Assembly (NCBI RefSeq): GCF_042651565.1
Contig: NZ_JBHSDF010000004.1
Length of the DNA: 64,000 nucleotides
DNA from: Salinispirillum marinum
GTDB lineage: Bacteria > Pseudomonadota > Gammaproteobacteria > Pseudomonadales > Natronospirillaceae
Direction: 5' to 3' (one strand)
The translations under genes were made by a program, and so were the position numbers. A model generated the notes under the pieces. It was not told the origin of the DNA. It did no database searches and worked only from the letters and a program-made list of their open reading frames with translations. The first letter of the stretch is position 1; the number at the start of each line of letters is the position of its first letter. Positions 8,620 through 17,513 of the stretch are shown here, piece by piece.

Positions 8620-9224
8620 ATCGCTATACCTTACCCTTACTAAAACGACCGCTGCAGGCCAGTGCGCGTGTTTTAGCGGCGCACGGTGTATCCGCCAATC
8701 AGGTCACCGTGGTCGGTTTTGTAATCGGGTTGTTGGCGGTGCCTGCCTTGCTGTTGAATGCCTATGGCTTGGCCTTGGGGCTTATTTTGCTGAACCGGCT
8801 CGGGGACGGCATCGACGGTGAATTGGCCCGCTTGCAAGGGCCCAGTGATGCGGGCGCCTTTCTGGATATCACCCTCGACTTTATTTTTTATCAGGCTGTG
8901 GTGTTCGGCTTTGCATTGGCAGACCCGGCGTTTACCCATTGGGCACTGCTGTTAATGCTGTCGTTCGTGGGTACGGGCATCAGCTTTCTTGCCTTTGCCA
9001 TCATGGCAGAGCGCCGTTCAATCTCGAATCCCAAATACCCGAATAAAGGTTTACATTACATGGCCGGGTTGGCGGAGGGCACTGAAACCATTGCGTTTTT
9101 TGTGGCCTGTTGTGTCTGGCCTGCAGCATTTCCATGGCTGGCCGGGGGTTTTGCGGCCTTGTGCTTCATTACCGCCGGTATGCGCATTCTGTTTGGGTTT
9201 AAAACCTTGCAAACTTTAGCTTAG
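8613..9224 (+). CDS. ynjF: CDP-alcohol phosphatidyltransferase family protein, YnjF-like
   Basis: A roughly 203-residue integral membrane enzyme. The hallmark DG-x2-AR motif is present (DGIDGELARLQG), followed by G-AFLDITLD with the two later aspartates. Such enzymes move a phosphoalcohol from a CDP-linked donor onto an acceptor alcohol, usually making phospholipids. The start is the ATG at 8613, behind AGGAG and overlapping ynjD; longer in-frame starts lie inside ynjD and have no ribosome site. E. coli also has ynjF just after ynjBCD (with ynjE between), so the association is conserved although the substrates are not known. The 3' end overlaps the convergent acetyltransferase gene by four bases. 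Confidence 0.85.
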   Translation: MLDRYTLPLLKRPLQASARVLAAHGVSANQVTVVGFVIGLLAVPALLLNAYGLALGLILLNRLGDGIDGELARLQGPSDAGAFLDITLDFIFYQAVVFGFALADPAFTHWALLLMLSFVGTGISFLAFAIMAERRSISNPKYPNKGLHYMAGLAEGTETIAFFVACCVWPAAFPWLAGGFAALCFITAGMRILFGFKTLQTLA

Positions 9225-9679
9225 GGCGTCAATACAGGCGTGTATCCGCCCGACAAAGACTCCGGTACCGCTACTGCACCCAAAATGTGCTGGTAAAAAT
9301 CGATTGGCCCGGCGTCACCGATGAAGGCATAAACGTAGCCTTGATAATGCAATCGTTGCATAGCTTCCAGTAACAAGGCTTTCCCGATACCTTTTCCGCG
9401 CGCATTTTCGGACACACCGGTCGGGCCAAAGAAAGCCGGAAAGGTAACATCGTAGCAGGCGAACCCCAGGAGTGTGGTGTCTTGGCGTGCAATCAAGACC
9501 TTGCAAGGATGTTGACCCAAGCCACAGGCCACCTCGCTGGCCCATCCTGGCGAAAATTCCTGTTCTACCCAGCGCAACAGTGTGTGTCGGTCCCATGGCT
9601 TGGCAAGTTCGATGTGGATGTTGTCCGCTAATTGGGTGGGTTGCGGCACATTCTGTAATGAAACCAACAGGTCAGGCAT
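9221..9679 (-). CDS. GNAT family N-acetyltransferase
   Basis: A 152-residue cytoplasmic protein with the acetyl-CoA-binding motif of GNAT enzymes, R-G-K-G-I-G-K in VSENARGKGIGKALLLEA (about residues 92-109). Strands before it (LLGFACYDV) and the GPIDFYQHILGA tail complete the GNAT fold pattern. The acceptor substrate cannot be inferred. The gene is convergent with ynjF and overlaps its last four bases. The ATG at 9679 lies 75 bases from the end of the leftward rlmA gene, so the two may share a transcript. Confidence 0.82.
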   Translation of the reverse strand: MPDLLVSLQNVPQPTQLADNIHIELAKPWDRHTLLRWVEQEFSPGWASEVACGLGQHPCKVLIARQDTTLLGFACYDVTFPAFFGPTGVSENARGKGIGKALLLEAMQRLHYQGYVYAFIGDAGPIDFYQHILGAVAVPESLSGGYTPVLTP

Positions 9680-9754
9680 GGTGCGGGCTCTTTAATGTCG
9701 TTACGGGTTAGCATAGCTCGTGGCGTGCGGCTCTTAAAAGATGACCAATCAATC

Positions 9755-10603
9755 TCAAGACTGCACCGGCTTAGGTTGGAGAGTCAGGATTTGAACCTGA
9801 ACACGTAAACGGGCAAACCCTTGCGCGCGCAGCGCCGTTTGGACGGCCGGTGACGCGCGCCAGAAGTGGGGCGTCATTTGCAATAAATTCCACAGCGCAT
9901 CACCGTGTAAATCCGTCAGGTAGAAATCGAGGCGCTGCTCGTCCAGATAATCGAAATACGGTAGGGCCGCGTTTAATGCCTTGTCCGCTTCTTGTGGACG
10001 CAGTTCAGGATAAATGGCCTGGCGCAGTTCCAATAGGTGATCCGGGCCCGCCACCACGAGCACCAATCGACCGTCGGGTTTCAGTACACGCAGCACTTCT
10101 TCGGCGTGGTAGTAGGCAAAAACACAGGTGATGGCATCAACACTCTGTGCCGCCAACGGGATGGCCCGCATGCTGGCCACCGACCAATGTATGGCAGATG
10201 TACGCCGCGTCGCCGCGACAATGGCGGGCTTGGAAATATCCAGGCCATAAATCTGACGCCAGTCCAGTTGCGCCAATTGTGTGGTGTAGTAGCCCTCACC
10301 ACAGCCTATATCCAACAGCACCTGAGTCGCGCCACTGACGGGGGCTACGGCTTGGCTTAGTGCATTAGCAAGGGGCTGGTATCGCCCGGTATCTAAAAAA
10401 TCGGTTCGTGCTTTTACCATGTCCGGGGTATCTCCCGGTGCCCGGCTGCGCTTTTGCTGTGGCAATAGAAGATTCAAATAACCTTGCTTGGACGCATCGA
10501 ACCCGTGGCGGTTATGGCATGACCACTGACGCTGTTCGCTTACGGAAGGCGGTAGTAGAGGAAACTGGCAAACAGGACACAGATATTCAGGGAGGGTGGA
10601 CAC
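9755..10603 (-). CDS. rlmA: 23S rRNA (guanine-N1)-methyltransferase RlmA
   Basis: SAM-dependent methyltransferase that modifies G745 of 23S rRNA in E. coli. The N-terminus holds the characteristic zinc site (CPVCQ near residue 9, then a Cys and His before GFDASKQGYLNLL), followed by the family motif QKRSRAPGDTPDMVKAR. The SAM-binding domain starts near LLDIGCGEGYY. I chose the GTG at 10603: GGAG lies eight bases upstream, giving 282 residues and placing the zinc site right after the start as in E. coli. An upstream in-frame ATG at 10666 would add 21 residues without a ribosome site. It faces a divergent lipoprotein gene. Confidence 0.9.
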   Translation of the reverse strand: MSTLPEYLCPVCQFPLLPPSVSEQRQWSCHNRHGFDASKQGYLNLLLPQQKRSRAPGDTPDMVKARTDFLDTGRYQPLANALSQAVAPVSGATQVLLDIGCGEGYYTTQLAQLDWRQIYGLDISKPAIVAATRRTSAIHWSVASMRAIPLAAQSVDAITCVFAYYHAEEVLRVLKPDGRLVLVVAGPDHLLELRQAIYPELRPQEADKALNAALPYFDYLDEQRLDFYLTDLHGDALWNLLQMTPHFWRASPAVQTALRAQGFARLRVQVQILTLQPKPVQS

Positions 10604-10726
10604 AAAGGTTTCTCCTAAGGGCAAGGGCTGCATCATACCGGTCAAACGCGTTGGCGACCACGGCATTGACCCATTTTACGGTGCAGCACGTATCTGATAC
10701 ACAGTTACTTTTTGCAAGGTTGAGCC

Positions 10727-11269
10727 ATGAATCGTCGTCGTGTTTGGGTGTTGTCTTTATTGAGTGGGGTGTTGTTTTTGGTCGGGTGTGCTGGCGTAAA
10801 AGTGCAGGACTACGCCGACGTGCAACCAACGTTTGATCCCATTGCTTTTTTTAACGGTGAATTAGTGGCCGAAGGGCTGGTACAGAACCGTTCCGGAGAA
10901 GTGACCCGCCATTTTGTCGCAACCATCGATGCCTACTGGGATGAAGAGCGTGGTGTGTTGGATGAGGTTTTTCTGTTCTCGGACGGCGAGGAATCCGAGC
11001 GCTATTGGGAGTTTACCCGAACCGGCCCCAATACCTGGACGGGAACGGCAGGCGATGTGGTGGGTGAATCGCGGCTAGTGCATGCGGGGAACGCCATACA
11101 GATGCGTTATCGTTTATCCGTTCCACTGAGCAGCGGCCGCAATGTTGTGTTGGATATGGACGATTGGCTGTATCAAGTCAGTGACCAAACCTTGATCAAT
11201 GAAACGGTGATGCGCAAATTCGGTTTTCGCGTCGGGAAACTGATACTGACCATCCGCAAGCTCGACTGA
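10727..11269 (+). CDS. DUF3833 family lipoprotein
   Basis: A 180-residue predicted outer- or inner-membrane lipoprotein: the signal peptide ends in L-V-G-C (Cys21). The rest fits DUF3833, with IAFFNGELVAEG near residue 40, a T-GDVVGES segment and an MDDWLYQVSDQTLINETVMRKFG block near residue 140. The biochemical role is unknown. Homologues often sit with the cfa/DUF1365/FAD-oxidase gene set seen here at 20701-29029. In this genome the lipoprotein is about 10 kb away, so a link is inference only. It stands between divergent rlmA and rightward cmoM. Confidence 0.82.
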   Translation: MNRRRVWVLSLLSGVLFLVGCAGVKVQDYADVQPTFDPIAFFNGELVAEGLVQNRSGEVTRHFVATIDAYWDEERGVLDEVFLFSDGEESERYWEFTRTGPNTWTGTAGDVVGESRLVHAGNAIQMRYRLSVPLSSGRNVVLDMDDWLYQVSDQTLINETVMRKFGFRVGKLILTIRKLD

Positions 11270-11340
11270 TTGCCCCTCACCCGTGACTGTGTCCTAATAG
11301 CGCCTTATACCCAGAATATGTGGTTTGAGGCGCTAATATT

Positions 11341-12105
11341 GTGACCGGTCAGGACATCAGCTTTTCGCATCTTCTTGCTCGCTTCAAAAAAAACATTTAC
11401 CAATCGCGTAAAGGCGAAGTGCGCATGGCGCTGGTGTTGCGCGCCTTGGCACCGTATTTGTCGGTTCGACCAGCGCTGACCGTGTTGGACGCCGCCGGTG
11501 GATTGGGGCAAATGACGCACGCCTTTGCGCACGCCGGGCATGCGGTGACCTATAACGATTTGTCGGCTGAAATGCTGACTGAGGCACAGCACCTGTTGGC
11601 CTCATCGGCCCCTAAAGAGGGTAGGGTGTCGGCATGGGTACAAGGACCACTGCAAACCTTGACGGGCGAGTTTGATTTGGTGCTGGGGCACGCGGTACTG
11701 GAATGGATGGTGGACCCGGAAGAGGGCATACGAGCGTTGTGTGATCGGGTAAAGCCAGGCGGTCATTTATCGGTTTTGTTCTATAATGCAGAAAGTATTC
11801 GTTTTAAGAACCTGATTAAAGGCAACTTGTACAAGGTTGCGCGTGGCACTTTGGCTGGCGACGGCAAAGGATTGACACCCATTTCACCGCTCGATGCTGC
11901 GACCATTGAGAGCGCATTATCGCGCGCAGGTATGCAAGTTGACGAACGCTATGGGGTGCGTTGCTTTACCGATTTCATGTGGCCAATGTTTAAGGATAAT
12001 CCCAAGCTGGAGGATCAGATTGAATGGGAATGGGTTTTAGGTTTGCGCGACGACTATCGAGCGTTTGCGCGCTACCAGCATTTTATCGCACACAAGCCTC
12101 ATTGA
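11341..12105 (+). CDS. cmoM: tRNA 5-carboxymethoxyuridine methyltransferase CmoM (SmtA)
   Basis: A 254-residue SAM-dependent methyltransferase that makes the methyl ester of 5-carboxymethoxyuridine at the wobble position of certain tRNAs. The SAM motif is LDAAGGLGQMT near residue 46. The family-specific FYNAESIRFKNLIKGN and ISPLDAATIESALSRAGM segments align well with E. coli CmoM as I remember it. The start is GTG, 13 bases after a GAGGCG element. The gene is alone between the DUF3833 lipoprotein and a small unknown gene and is probably read with the latter. Confidence 0.88.
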   Translation: MTGQDISFSHLLARFKKNIYQSRKGEVRMALVLRALAPYLSVRPALTVLDAAGGLGQMTHAFAHAGHAVTYNDLSAEMLTEAQHLLASSAPKEGRVSAWVQGPLQTLTGEFDLVLGHAVLEWMVDPEEGIRALCDRVKPGGHLSVLFYNAESIRFKNLIKGNLYKVARGTLAGDGKGLTPISPLDAATIESALSRAGMQVDERYGVRCFTDFMWPMFKDNPKLEDQIEWEWVLGLRDDYRAFARYQHFIAHKPH

Positions 12106-12148
12106 AGTGCAGGCGCGCAGTCATTATAGTGTTGCGATGTGCTGAATC

Positions 12149-12619
12149 ATGAATGAAAGGGGAGTAATGCCGTATCCCTTGGCGGTCGTGCCTGAACTAC
12201 ACCCATTGATGTTGGCGTTGAAGCGTCATCGTGTCCGTGTGTATTTGTACGGGTACTTAGATGAATGCCGTCTACCATTCATCGATCTGGCCCGCACTGC
12301 ATCGGCGGCGCTGTCGGAGCATCTTCCAGAAAACTTCACCTTTATCTACGCTTATCCGCTGTCGGGTCAGGCCTTTGTGAACGGCGATCCAGATCCCTTG
12401 CAGGAAAATATTGAAGGTTTGGCCGCAAGGCTGAAGTCGATGCAGCCGAAGGGGTTGTCGCAAGAAATGTATCAGCAAAACTTCGATGCGTTATTAAGGC
12501 AAGCGGAATATCTGTTGCAATTCCCGCCCACGCGTTTGGTGTATGTGGGTCCTGGACGGGTGCAAGAGGCCGACATCAACGCTTGGTTTACGTCGGCGGG
12601 GCCAATGCTGGAAGGGTGA
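12149..12619 (+). CDS. Conserved-looking protein of unknown function
   Basis: A 156-residue soluble protein with no family that I recognise. It has no signal peptide or membrane segment. The central part (NFTFIYAYPLSGQAFVNGDP) and the end (PTRLVYVGPGRV) look like strands of an alpha/beta fold. Two starts are possible: ATG 12149, or ATG 12167 directly behind AAGGGGAG. The second has the better ribosome site. It lies 43 bases after cmoM on the same strand and converges on the diguanylate cyclase gene. Codon use resembles that of the neighbouring core genes, which supports a real gene. Confidence 0.6.
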   Translation: MNERGVMPYPLAVVPELHPLMLALKRHRVRVYLYGYLDECRLPFIDLARTASAALSEHLPENFTFIYAYPLSGQAFVNGDPDPLQENIEGLAARLKSMQPKGLSQEMYQQNFDALLRQAEYLLQFPPTRLVYVGPGRVQEADINAWFTSAGPMLEG

Positions 12620-12639
12620 GTGAGCTTTGACGATATGGG

Positions 12640-13602
12640 TTATTTCGTTTTAAAAATGGTGGTTTGGTTACGACCATTGTGTTTCGATTCATAGAGCGCA
12701 TGGTCGGCCGACGATATCCAGTCTTGTTCCGTGCTCATGGTGTCGGTCAGTTCGGCAATACCCAAACTGATGGTAATCTTGAATTCTGTATCTTCATGTT
12801 TCATGGTGGAGTCTTCCATAATAAGGCGTAAGCGCTCCGCAAATACCTTGGCGTCATTAGCACTGGTTTCGGGTAACACCACCGCAAATTCTTCCCCGCC
12901 ATAACGACCTGCCGTGTCCGTTTCTCGAAGGTTCAATCGCAATTGCCGACCAATAAATCGAATAACATCATCACCGGCGACATGGCCGTACGTATCGTTA
13001 ACGTGTTTGAAGAAATCGACATCCAGCATGATCAACGATGCGGGGTGGTTATGCCGGCGGCTGCGTTGCAGTTCTCGGTGAATGGATTCTTCCAAATAGG
13101 AGCGATTAAATAATTGGCTCAAGCCATCGGTCCGGGTCAACCGTTCAAGTTCGCCGTTCGCCTCTTGTAGGGCCAGCTTGCTGGTGGCAATGTCGGTGAC
13201 ATCGAAGATTACCACCGCAATATGGGTTACCTGGTTTTTGGTATCGACGATGGGGTACAGCATGCTGTTTTGATACATGAATTCGGCCGTACTGGTGATC
13301 GGATGATAGTTCCGAAACCGAACCAAGTAAGGGCGCTGTTCCCACGTCGTGAACGTACGAATGCTGAGCAGGCGAACGGTATCGGCTTTTTGACGAAACC
13401 ACGCTTCGGGTAATTCGGGGAATACTTCAAACAAGGGCTGATTTTTAACGGAACTGGCAGCCCGGCCCGAATGGTTTTCCATAAACGCATTCCAGGTCGT
13501 GATGTTGTATTCGTTATCGATAACGATCAAACCAATATCAATGGTTTGCAGGATTTCAAGCATCCAATGAAAATCAACGATATCGTTCGAGGCATCCGTC
13601 AT
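12640..13602 (-). CDS. PAS-GGDEF diguanylate cyclase
   Basis: A 320-residue soluble protein. A PAS domain (about 10-140, starting ILQTIDIGLIVIDNEYNITTWN) is joined by a short coiled linker to a GGDEF domain (about 155-318). The active site GRYGGEEF is intact, and an RxxD product-inhibition site (RETD) lies five residues upstream, so it should make cyclic di-GMP with feedback control. The start is the ATG at 13602, two bases after the stop of the CheC-like gene; a longer frame reaches back into that gene without support. It is the output gene of a three-gene signalling operon. Confidence 0.9.
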   Translation of the reverse strand: MTDASNDIVDFHWMLEILQTIDIGLIVIDNEYNITTWNAFMENHSGRAASSVKNQPLFEVFPELPEAWFRQKADTVRLLSIRTFTTWEQRPYLVRFRNYHPITSTAEFMYQNSMLYPIVDTKNQVTHIAVVIFDVTDIATSKLALQEANGELERLTRTDGLSQLFNRSYLEESIHRELQRSRRHNHPASLIMLDVDFFKHVNDTYGHVAGDDVIRFIGRQLRLNLRETDTAGRYGGEEFAVVLPETSANDAKVFAERLRLIMEDSTMKHEDTEFKITISLGIAELTDTMSTEQDWISSADHALYESKHNGRNQTTIFKTK

Positions 13603-13604
13603 GA

Positions 13605-14225
13605 TCAGTCCAATAAGTATTCGATTTTCTTTTGTAAAACAGGCAACGATTCTTCCGTAAACAGCACCAGCAAGTCGCAATGAATGTTGTGGTTCTCAAT
13701 GTTGTAGCTGATTTCAATCGACAGCGTTTTATGCCAACTGTGCGCGGTCGGCCGCAATAAATCTCTGATCGGTTGATGCTGTCCTAAAACCGTCGGGTGG
13801 CCTTGGCTGAAATTCAAATCCGCCTGCTCAGAAAACTTCTTAATGAAGGCGCCGATGAGGATATTGGCCACATCCATCAATAGCTCGATTTCAATGTCTT
13901 CGGATTGTTGGCCTTGGTAGTCCATCAGACCAGCCACATCATCGAAACTGGAGTCATTAAAGATCAGCATGGCTTCGCCAGTGACACCGCTGCCAGCAAA
14001 ACCCTGGCAGACGGCGGATGAGCGCTCACCGCCGTCCAGCGCTTGCAACGCCATGTGCAGGTCAGTGATTTCAATGATGTTGACGCGTGGAATGGGTAAT
14101 TCCACAAACACATTCAATAGACGAGCTAACAGGCTCGCTGCCTGCCCCATAGCGATGTTCGACAGCTCTTGCAAGCAGTCGCGCTGGTCTTCGTTCAGTA
14201 AGAAGGGCTTGGTCACAACGTCCAC
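13605..14225 (-). CDS. CheC-type phosphatase / chemotaxis protein
   Basis: A 206-residue cytoplasmic protein of the CheC/CheX class, which dephosphorylates CheY-like regulators. Two phosphatase motifs of the form ExxN-x22-P can be seen. The first is ELSN followed 22 residues later by proline. The second is DVAN with the same spacing, so its glutamate is replaced by aspartate. GTG start directly follows the TAG stop of the response-regulator gene, which implies coupled translation. Context suggests it resets the adjacent regulator rather than the flagellar motor system, since no other chemotaxis gene is present. Confidence 0.85.
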   Translation of the reverse strand: MDVVTKPFLLNEDQRDCLQELSNIAMGQAASLLARLLNVFVELPIPRVNIIEITDLHMALQALDGGERSSAVCQGFAGSGVTGEAMLIFNDSSFDDVAGLMDYQGQQSEDIEIELLMDVANILIGAFIKKFSEQADLNFSQGHPTVLGQHQPIRDLLRPTAHSWHKTLSIEISYNIENHNIHCDLLVLFTEESLPVLQKKIEYLLD

Positions 14226-14591
14226 CTACATCACACCGTATTGAACCAATACCTGACGAGCTTTGTCGGTATCGATGGGTTTCTCGATGAATTCGATGGC
14301 GCCTAATTGTTTGACCCGTGCAACGGCTTCCGGCTGTACGTCTCCAGAAACCACGATGACCATACAGGGAAGGTCCTGGCCTTTGATCAGTTCCAGCGTT
14401 TGGTACCCGTCCATCACGGGCATCGTGAGATCCAGGAACATGACTTCACCCTTGCCTTCGCGGATTAACGCGATCGCTTCCTCACCATTCTCGGCAAAGG
14501 TTACTTCTACTTCCCACTCCGGTGGCAGGGCGCGCGCCATCTGTTTACGGGCGAAACTTGAGTCATCACAAATGATAATAGGAATAGACAT
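14226..14591 (-). CDS. CheY-like single-domain response regulator
   Basis: A 121-residue receiver domain with no output domain. The acidic pair is DD at residues 9-10, the phospho-acceptor is Asp54 (VMFLDLTMPVMDG), the conserved serine lies in VVSGD and Lys104 in IEKP. It is first of three genes, followed without a gap by a CheC-like phosphatase and then a PAS-GGDEF protein. This suggests a module that couples phosphorylation to cyclic di-GMP. No histidine kinase is adjacent, so the phosphate donor is elsewhere. Confidence 0.92.
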   Translation of the reverse strand: MSIPIIICDDSSFARKQMARALPPEWEVEVTFAENGEEAIALIREGKGEVMFLDLTMPVMDGYQTLELIKGQDLPCMVIVVSGDVQPEAVARVKQLGAIEFIEKPIDTDKARQVLVQYGVM

Positions 14592-14640
14592 AATCGCTAA
14601 AATTTATAGTTCTAATACTGGTAGTCTAGGATAAAAAACA

Positions 14641-14670
14641 AAAAAAAGCCCTTCAAAAGAAGGGCTTTTT
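14641..14670 (-). terminator. Terminator after acnB
   Basis: An 8-bp stem (agcccttc / gaagggct) with a 4-base loop has an A-run on one side and a T-run on the other, so it could work in both directions. On the minus strand it lies just after the acnB stop codon. Confidence 0.9.
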
Positions 14671-14710
14671 GTAAAAAAAACAACCAAAGCGCTGTTTTTT
14701 GTTTGACCGG

Positions 14711-17302
14711 TTAAGCAGCATCCGTAGCAATAACGGAGGATGCAGCCGAAACGAAGTCTTCCATCTGATCGAAATTCATGTAGCGGTAAATCTCGCCCGC
14801 CATGCTGTCGATTTTATTGGCATAGTCCAAATATTCGCTGGGTGTTGGCAATTTGCCCATCACGGCCGCAATGGCTGCCAGTTCAGCAGAGGCCAGGTAA
14901 ACATTTGCACCATCGCCCAAACGGTTGGGGAAGTTACGCGTCGACGTAGAAACTACCGTGGATTTAGCCGCAACCCGTGCCTGGTTACCCATGCAGAGTG
15001 AGCAGCCGGGCATTTCGGTACGTGCACCGGCACGGCCAAAGATGTTGTAATAACCTTCTTCCATCAACAGGTGTTGGTCCATCTTGGTCGGTGGCGATAC
15101 CCATAAACGCGTGCTCAGGCTGCCTTTATGCTGTTCCAGCAGTTTGCCTGCCGCACGGAAGTGACCGATATTCGTCATGCACGAACCAATGAACACCTCA
15201 TCAATTTTGTCGCCTTGAACGTCGGACAGCAAACGCGCGTCGTCAGGATCGTTCGGTGCACACAGGATAGGCTCTTTGATTTCGTCCATATCAATTTCGA
15301 TTACATGAGCGTAGGCGGCATCTTTGTCGGCCCGCATCAAGGAGGGGTTGGCCAGCCATTCTTCCATGGCTTTAGCGCGACGTTCCATGGTCCGAGGGTC
15401 ACCGTAGCCGTTGGCGATCATCCAACGCAACATCACGATGTTTGAGCGCAGGTATTCGGCTACCGATTCTTCTGACAGGGTAATGGTGCACCCCGCCGCT
15501 GAACGCTCGGCTGACGCGTCCGACAATTCAAACGCTTGCTCAACGGTCAATTGTTCAAGACCTTCGATTTCCAGAATACGACCGGAAAACTCATTGATCT
15601 TGCCTTTTTTCTCAACGGTCAGCAGGCCGTTTTTAATGCCATAGTAAGGGATGGCGTGTACCAGATCGCGCAGCGTAATACCCGGTTGCATCTTGCCTTT
15701 AAAACGAACCAGGACAGACTCTGGCATATCCAATGGCATAACGCCGGTCGCTGCCGCAAAGGCCACGAGTCCAGAGCCCGCAGGGAATGAAATGCCCATC
15801 GGGAAACGGGTGTGTGAGTCACCACCGGTGCCGACGGTGTCAGGCAGCAACATGCGGTTCAACCACGAGTGGATGATGCCATCGCCCGGACGCAACGACA
15901 CACCGCCACGGTTCATGATGAAGTCGGGCAGGGTGTGTTGCGTGTCGATGTCCACCGGCTTGGGATAGGCAGCGGTGTGGCAGAACGACTGCATCACCAG
16001 ATCGGCCGAGAAGCCCAAACACGCTAAGTCTTTCAGTTCGTCACGGGTCATTGGCCCCGTGGTGTCCTGAGAACCTACAGTGGTCATCTTCGGCTCGCAA
16101 TATTCGCCTGGACGAACACCGGCAACGCCACAGGCCTTGCCCACCATTTTTTGCGCCAAAGTGAAGCCTTCTTTGCTGTCCGTCGCGCCACTGGGGCGAC
16201 GGAAGACGGTGGAAGGTTCCAGACCCAAATGGGCGCGTGCGCGGTCGGTTAAACCACGGCCGATGATCAACGGAATCCGGCCGCCAGCGCGGACTTCATC
16301 CAGTAGAACATCGGTTTTCAATTTGAATTCGGTGATGACTTTGCCGTCTTTCTCCACTTTCCCTTCATAAGGGAAGATGTCAAACACGTCACCCATGTTC
16401 AGTTGGTCGACATCCAGCTCTATGGGCAGGGCGCCGGCATCTTCCATGGTGTTGAAGAAGATGGGCGCTATTTTACTACCCAAACAAAAGCCACCCGCGC
16501 GCTTGTTGGGCACAAATGGAATATCGTCGCCAGTGAACCACAGCACAGAGTTGGTGGCGGACTTACGAGAAGAACCGGTACCCACAACGTCACCCACCAA
16601 CGCAATGGGGTGACCTTTTTCTTTTAAGGCTTCCAGTTGATCAATCGGGCCGACTTCACCAGGCTGATTCGGCTTCAAACCGTCCCGTTCCATTTTATAC
16701 ATGGCGAGGGCGTGCAGCGGAATATCAGGACGTGACCAAGCATCTTGTGCGGGTGACAAATCGTCGGTATTGGTTTCACCGGTCACTTTAAATGCCGTGA
16801 GGGTGATTTTTTCAGCCAAGGCAGGGCGGTTTAGGAACCATTCGGCATCCGCCCAGCTTTGTAAAACGGCCTTCGCGTGCGCATTGCCTGCGTCGGCTTT
16901 TTCTGCCACGTCATGGAAGGCATCAAACACGAGCAAGGTTTTTTTCAACTGTTCGGCGGCCACGGCACCCAATTTAGCGTCGTCCAACAGGCCTACCAGG
17001 GTTTCAATGTTGTAACCACCTAGCATGGTGCCAAGCAATTCAACGGCGCGCTCAGCGGAAATCAACGGGCAAGCTGTTTCACTTTTAGCGACGGCCGATA
17101 GAAAACCGGCTTTAACATAGGCCGCTTCATCGACGCCGGGCGGAACCCGGTTCACGATCAGATCCAGAATGAAGTCTTCTTCACCCTGCGGGGGTGCTTT
17201 CAACAACTCAACCAGAGCGGTGACTTGCTCAGGGTTCAGTGGCTTGGCAGGGATGCCTTGGGCGGCGCGTTCTTCTACGTGTGCACGATAGGCTTCTAAC
17301 AC
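14711..17302 (-). CDS. acnB: Aconitate hydratase B
   Basis: A roughly 863-residue cytoplasmic [4Fe-4S] enzyme that interconverts citrate and isocitrate in the TCA cycle. It matches E. coli AcnB along its full length, including the HEAT-like N-terminal domain, the swivel domain with GDVVGTGSSRKSATNS, and the cluster ligands in SCMTNIGH and PGCSLCMGN. I start it at the GTG at 17302, which has GGAG eight bases upstream and places LEAYRAHVEERAAQG at the N-terminus as in E. coli. An in-frame start at 17344 would add 14 unconserved residues. It is transcribed alone, with a terminator at 14641-14670. Confidence 0.97.
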   Translation of the reverse strand: MLEAYRAHVEERAAQGIPAKPLNPEQVTALVELLKAPPQGEEDFILDLIVNRVPPGVDEAAYVKAGFLSAVAKSETACPLISAERAVELLGTMLGGYNIETLVGLLDDAKLGAVAAEQLKKTLLVFDAFHDVAEKADAGNAHAKAVLQSWADAEWFLNRPALAEKITLTAFKVTGETNTDDLSPAQDAWSRPDIPLHALAMYKMERDGLKPNQPGEVGPIDQLEALKEKGHPIALVGDVVGTGSSRKSATNSVLWFTGDDIPFVPNKRAGGFCLGSKIAPIFFNTMEDAGALPIELDVDQLNMGDVFDIFPYEGKVEKDGKVITEFKLKTDVLLDEVRAGGRIPLIIGRGLTDRARAHLGLEPSTVFRRPSGATDSKEGFTLAQKMVGKACGVAGVRPGEYCEPKMTTVGSQDTTGPMTRDELKDLACLGFSADLVMQSFCHTAAYPKPVDIDTQHTLPDFIMNRGGVSLRPGDGIIHSWLNRMLLPDTVGTGGDSHTRFPMGISFPAGSGLVAFAAATGVMPLDMPESVLVRFKGKMQPGITLRDLVHAIPYYGIKNGLLTVEKKGKINEFSGRILEIEGLEQLTVEQAFELSDASAERSAAGCTITLSEESVAEYLRSNIVMLRWMIANGYGDPRTMERRAKAMEEWLANPSLMRADKDAAYAHVIEIDMDEIKEPILCAPNDPDDARLLSDVQGDKIDEVFIGSCMTNIGHFRAAGKLLEQHKGSLSTRLWVSPPTKMDQHLLMEEGYYNIFGRAGARTEMPGCSLCMGNQARVAAKSTVVSTSTRNFPNRLGDGANVYLASAELAAIAAVMGKLPTPSEYLDYANKIDSMAGEIYRYMNFDQMEDFVSAASSVIATDAA

Positions 17303-17513
17303 GATGGGCTCTCCATTCATTGGTCTGAGGCTCTGACGGGACAAACTGCGTTACAGCATCTGTCGAGGTAGGGGTATTGGCCCGTCAGGGCCGAAAAATA
17401 CCCTGTGAGTGTAGTTGATTAACGCCAAAAAGTTAATAGAAGCCCATGGCTACAGGTATTCGTAGAACAGAATATGGGTATTTGAAATCGTGATAATGGT
17501 CGGTTGTACGGTC

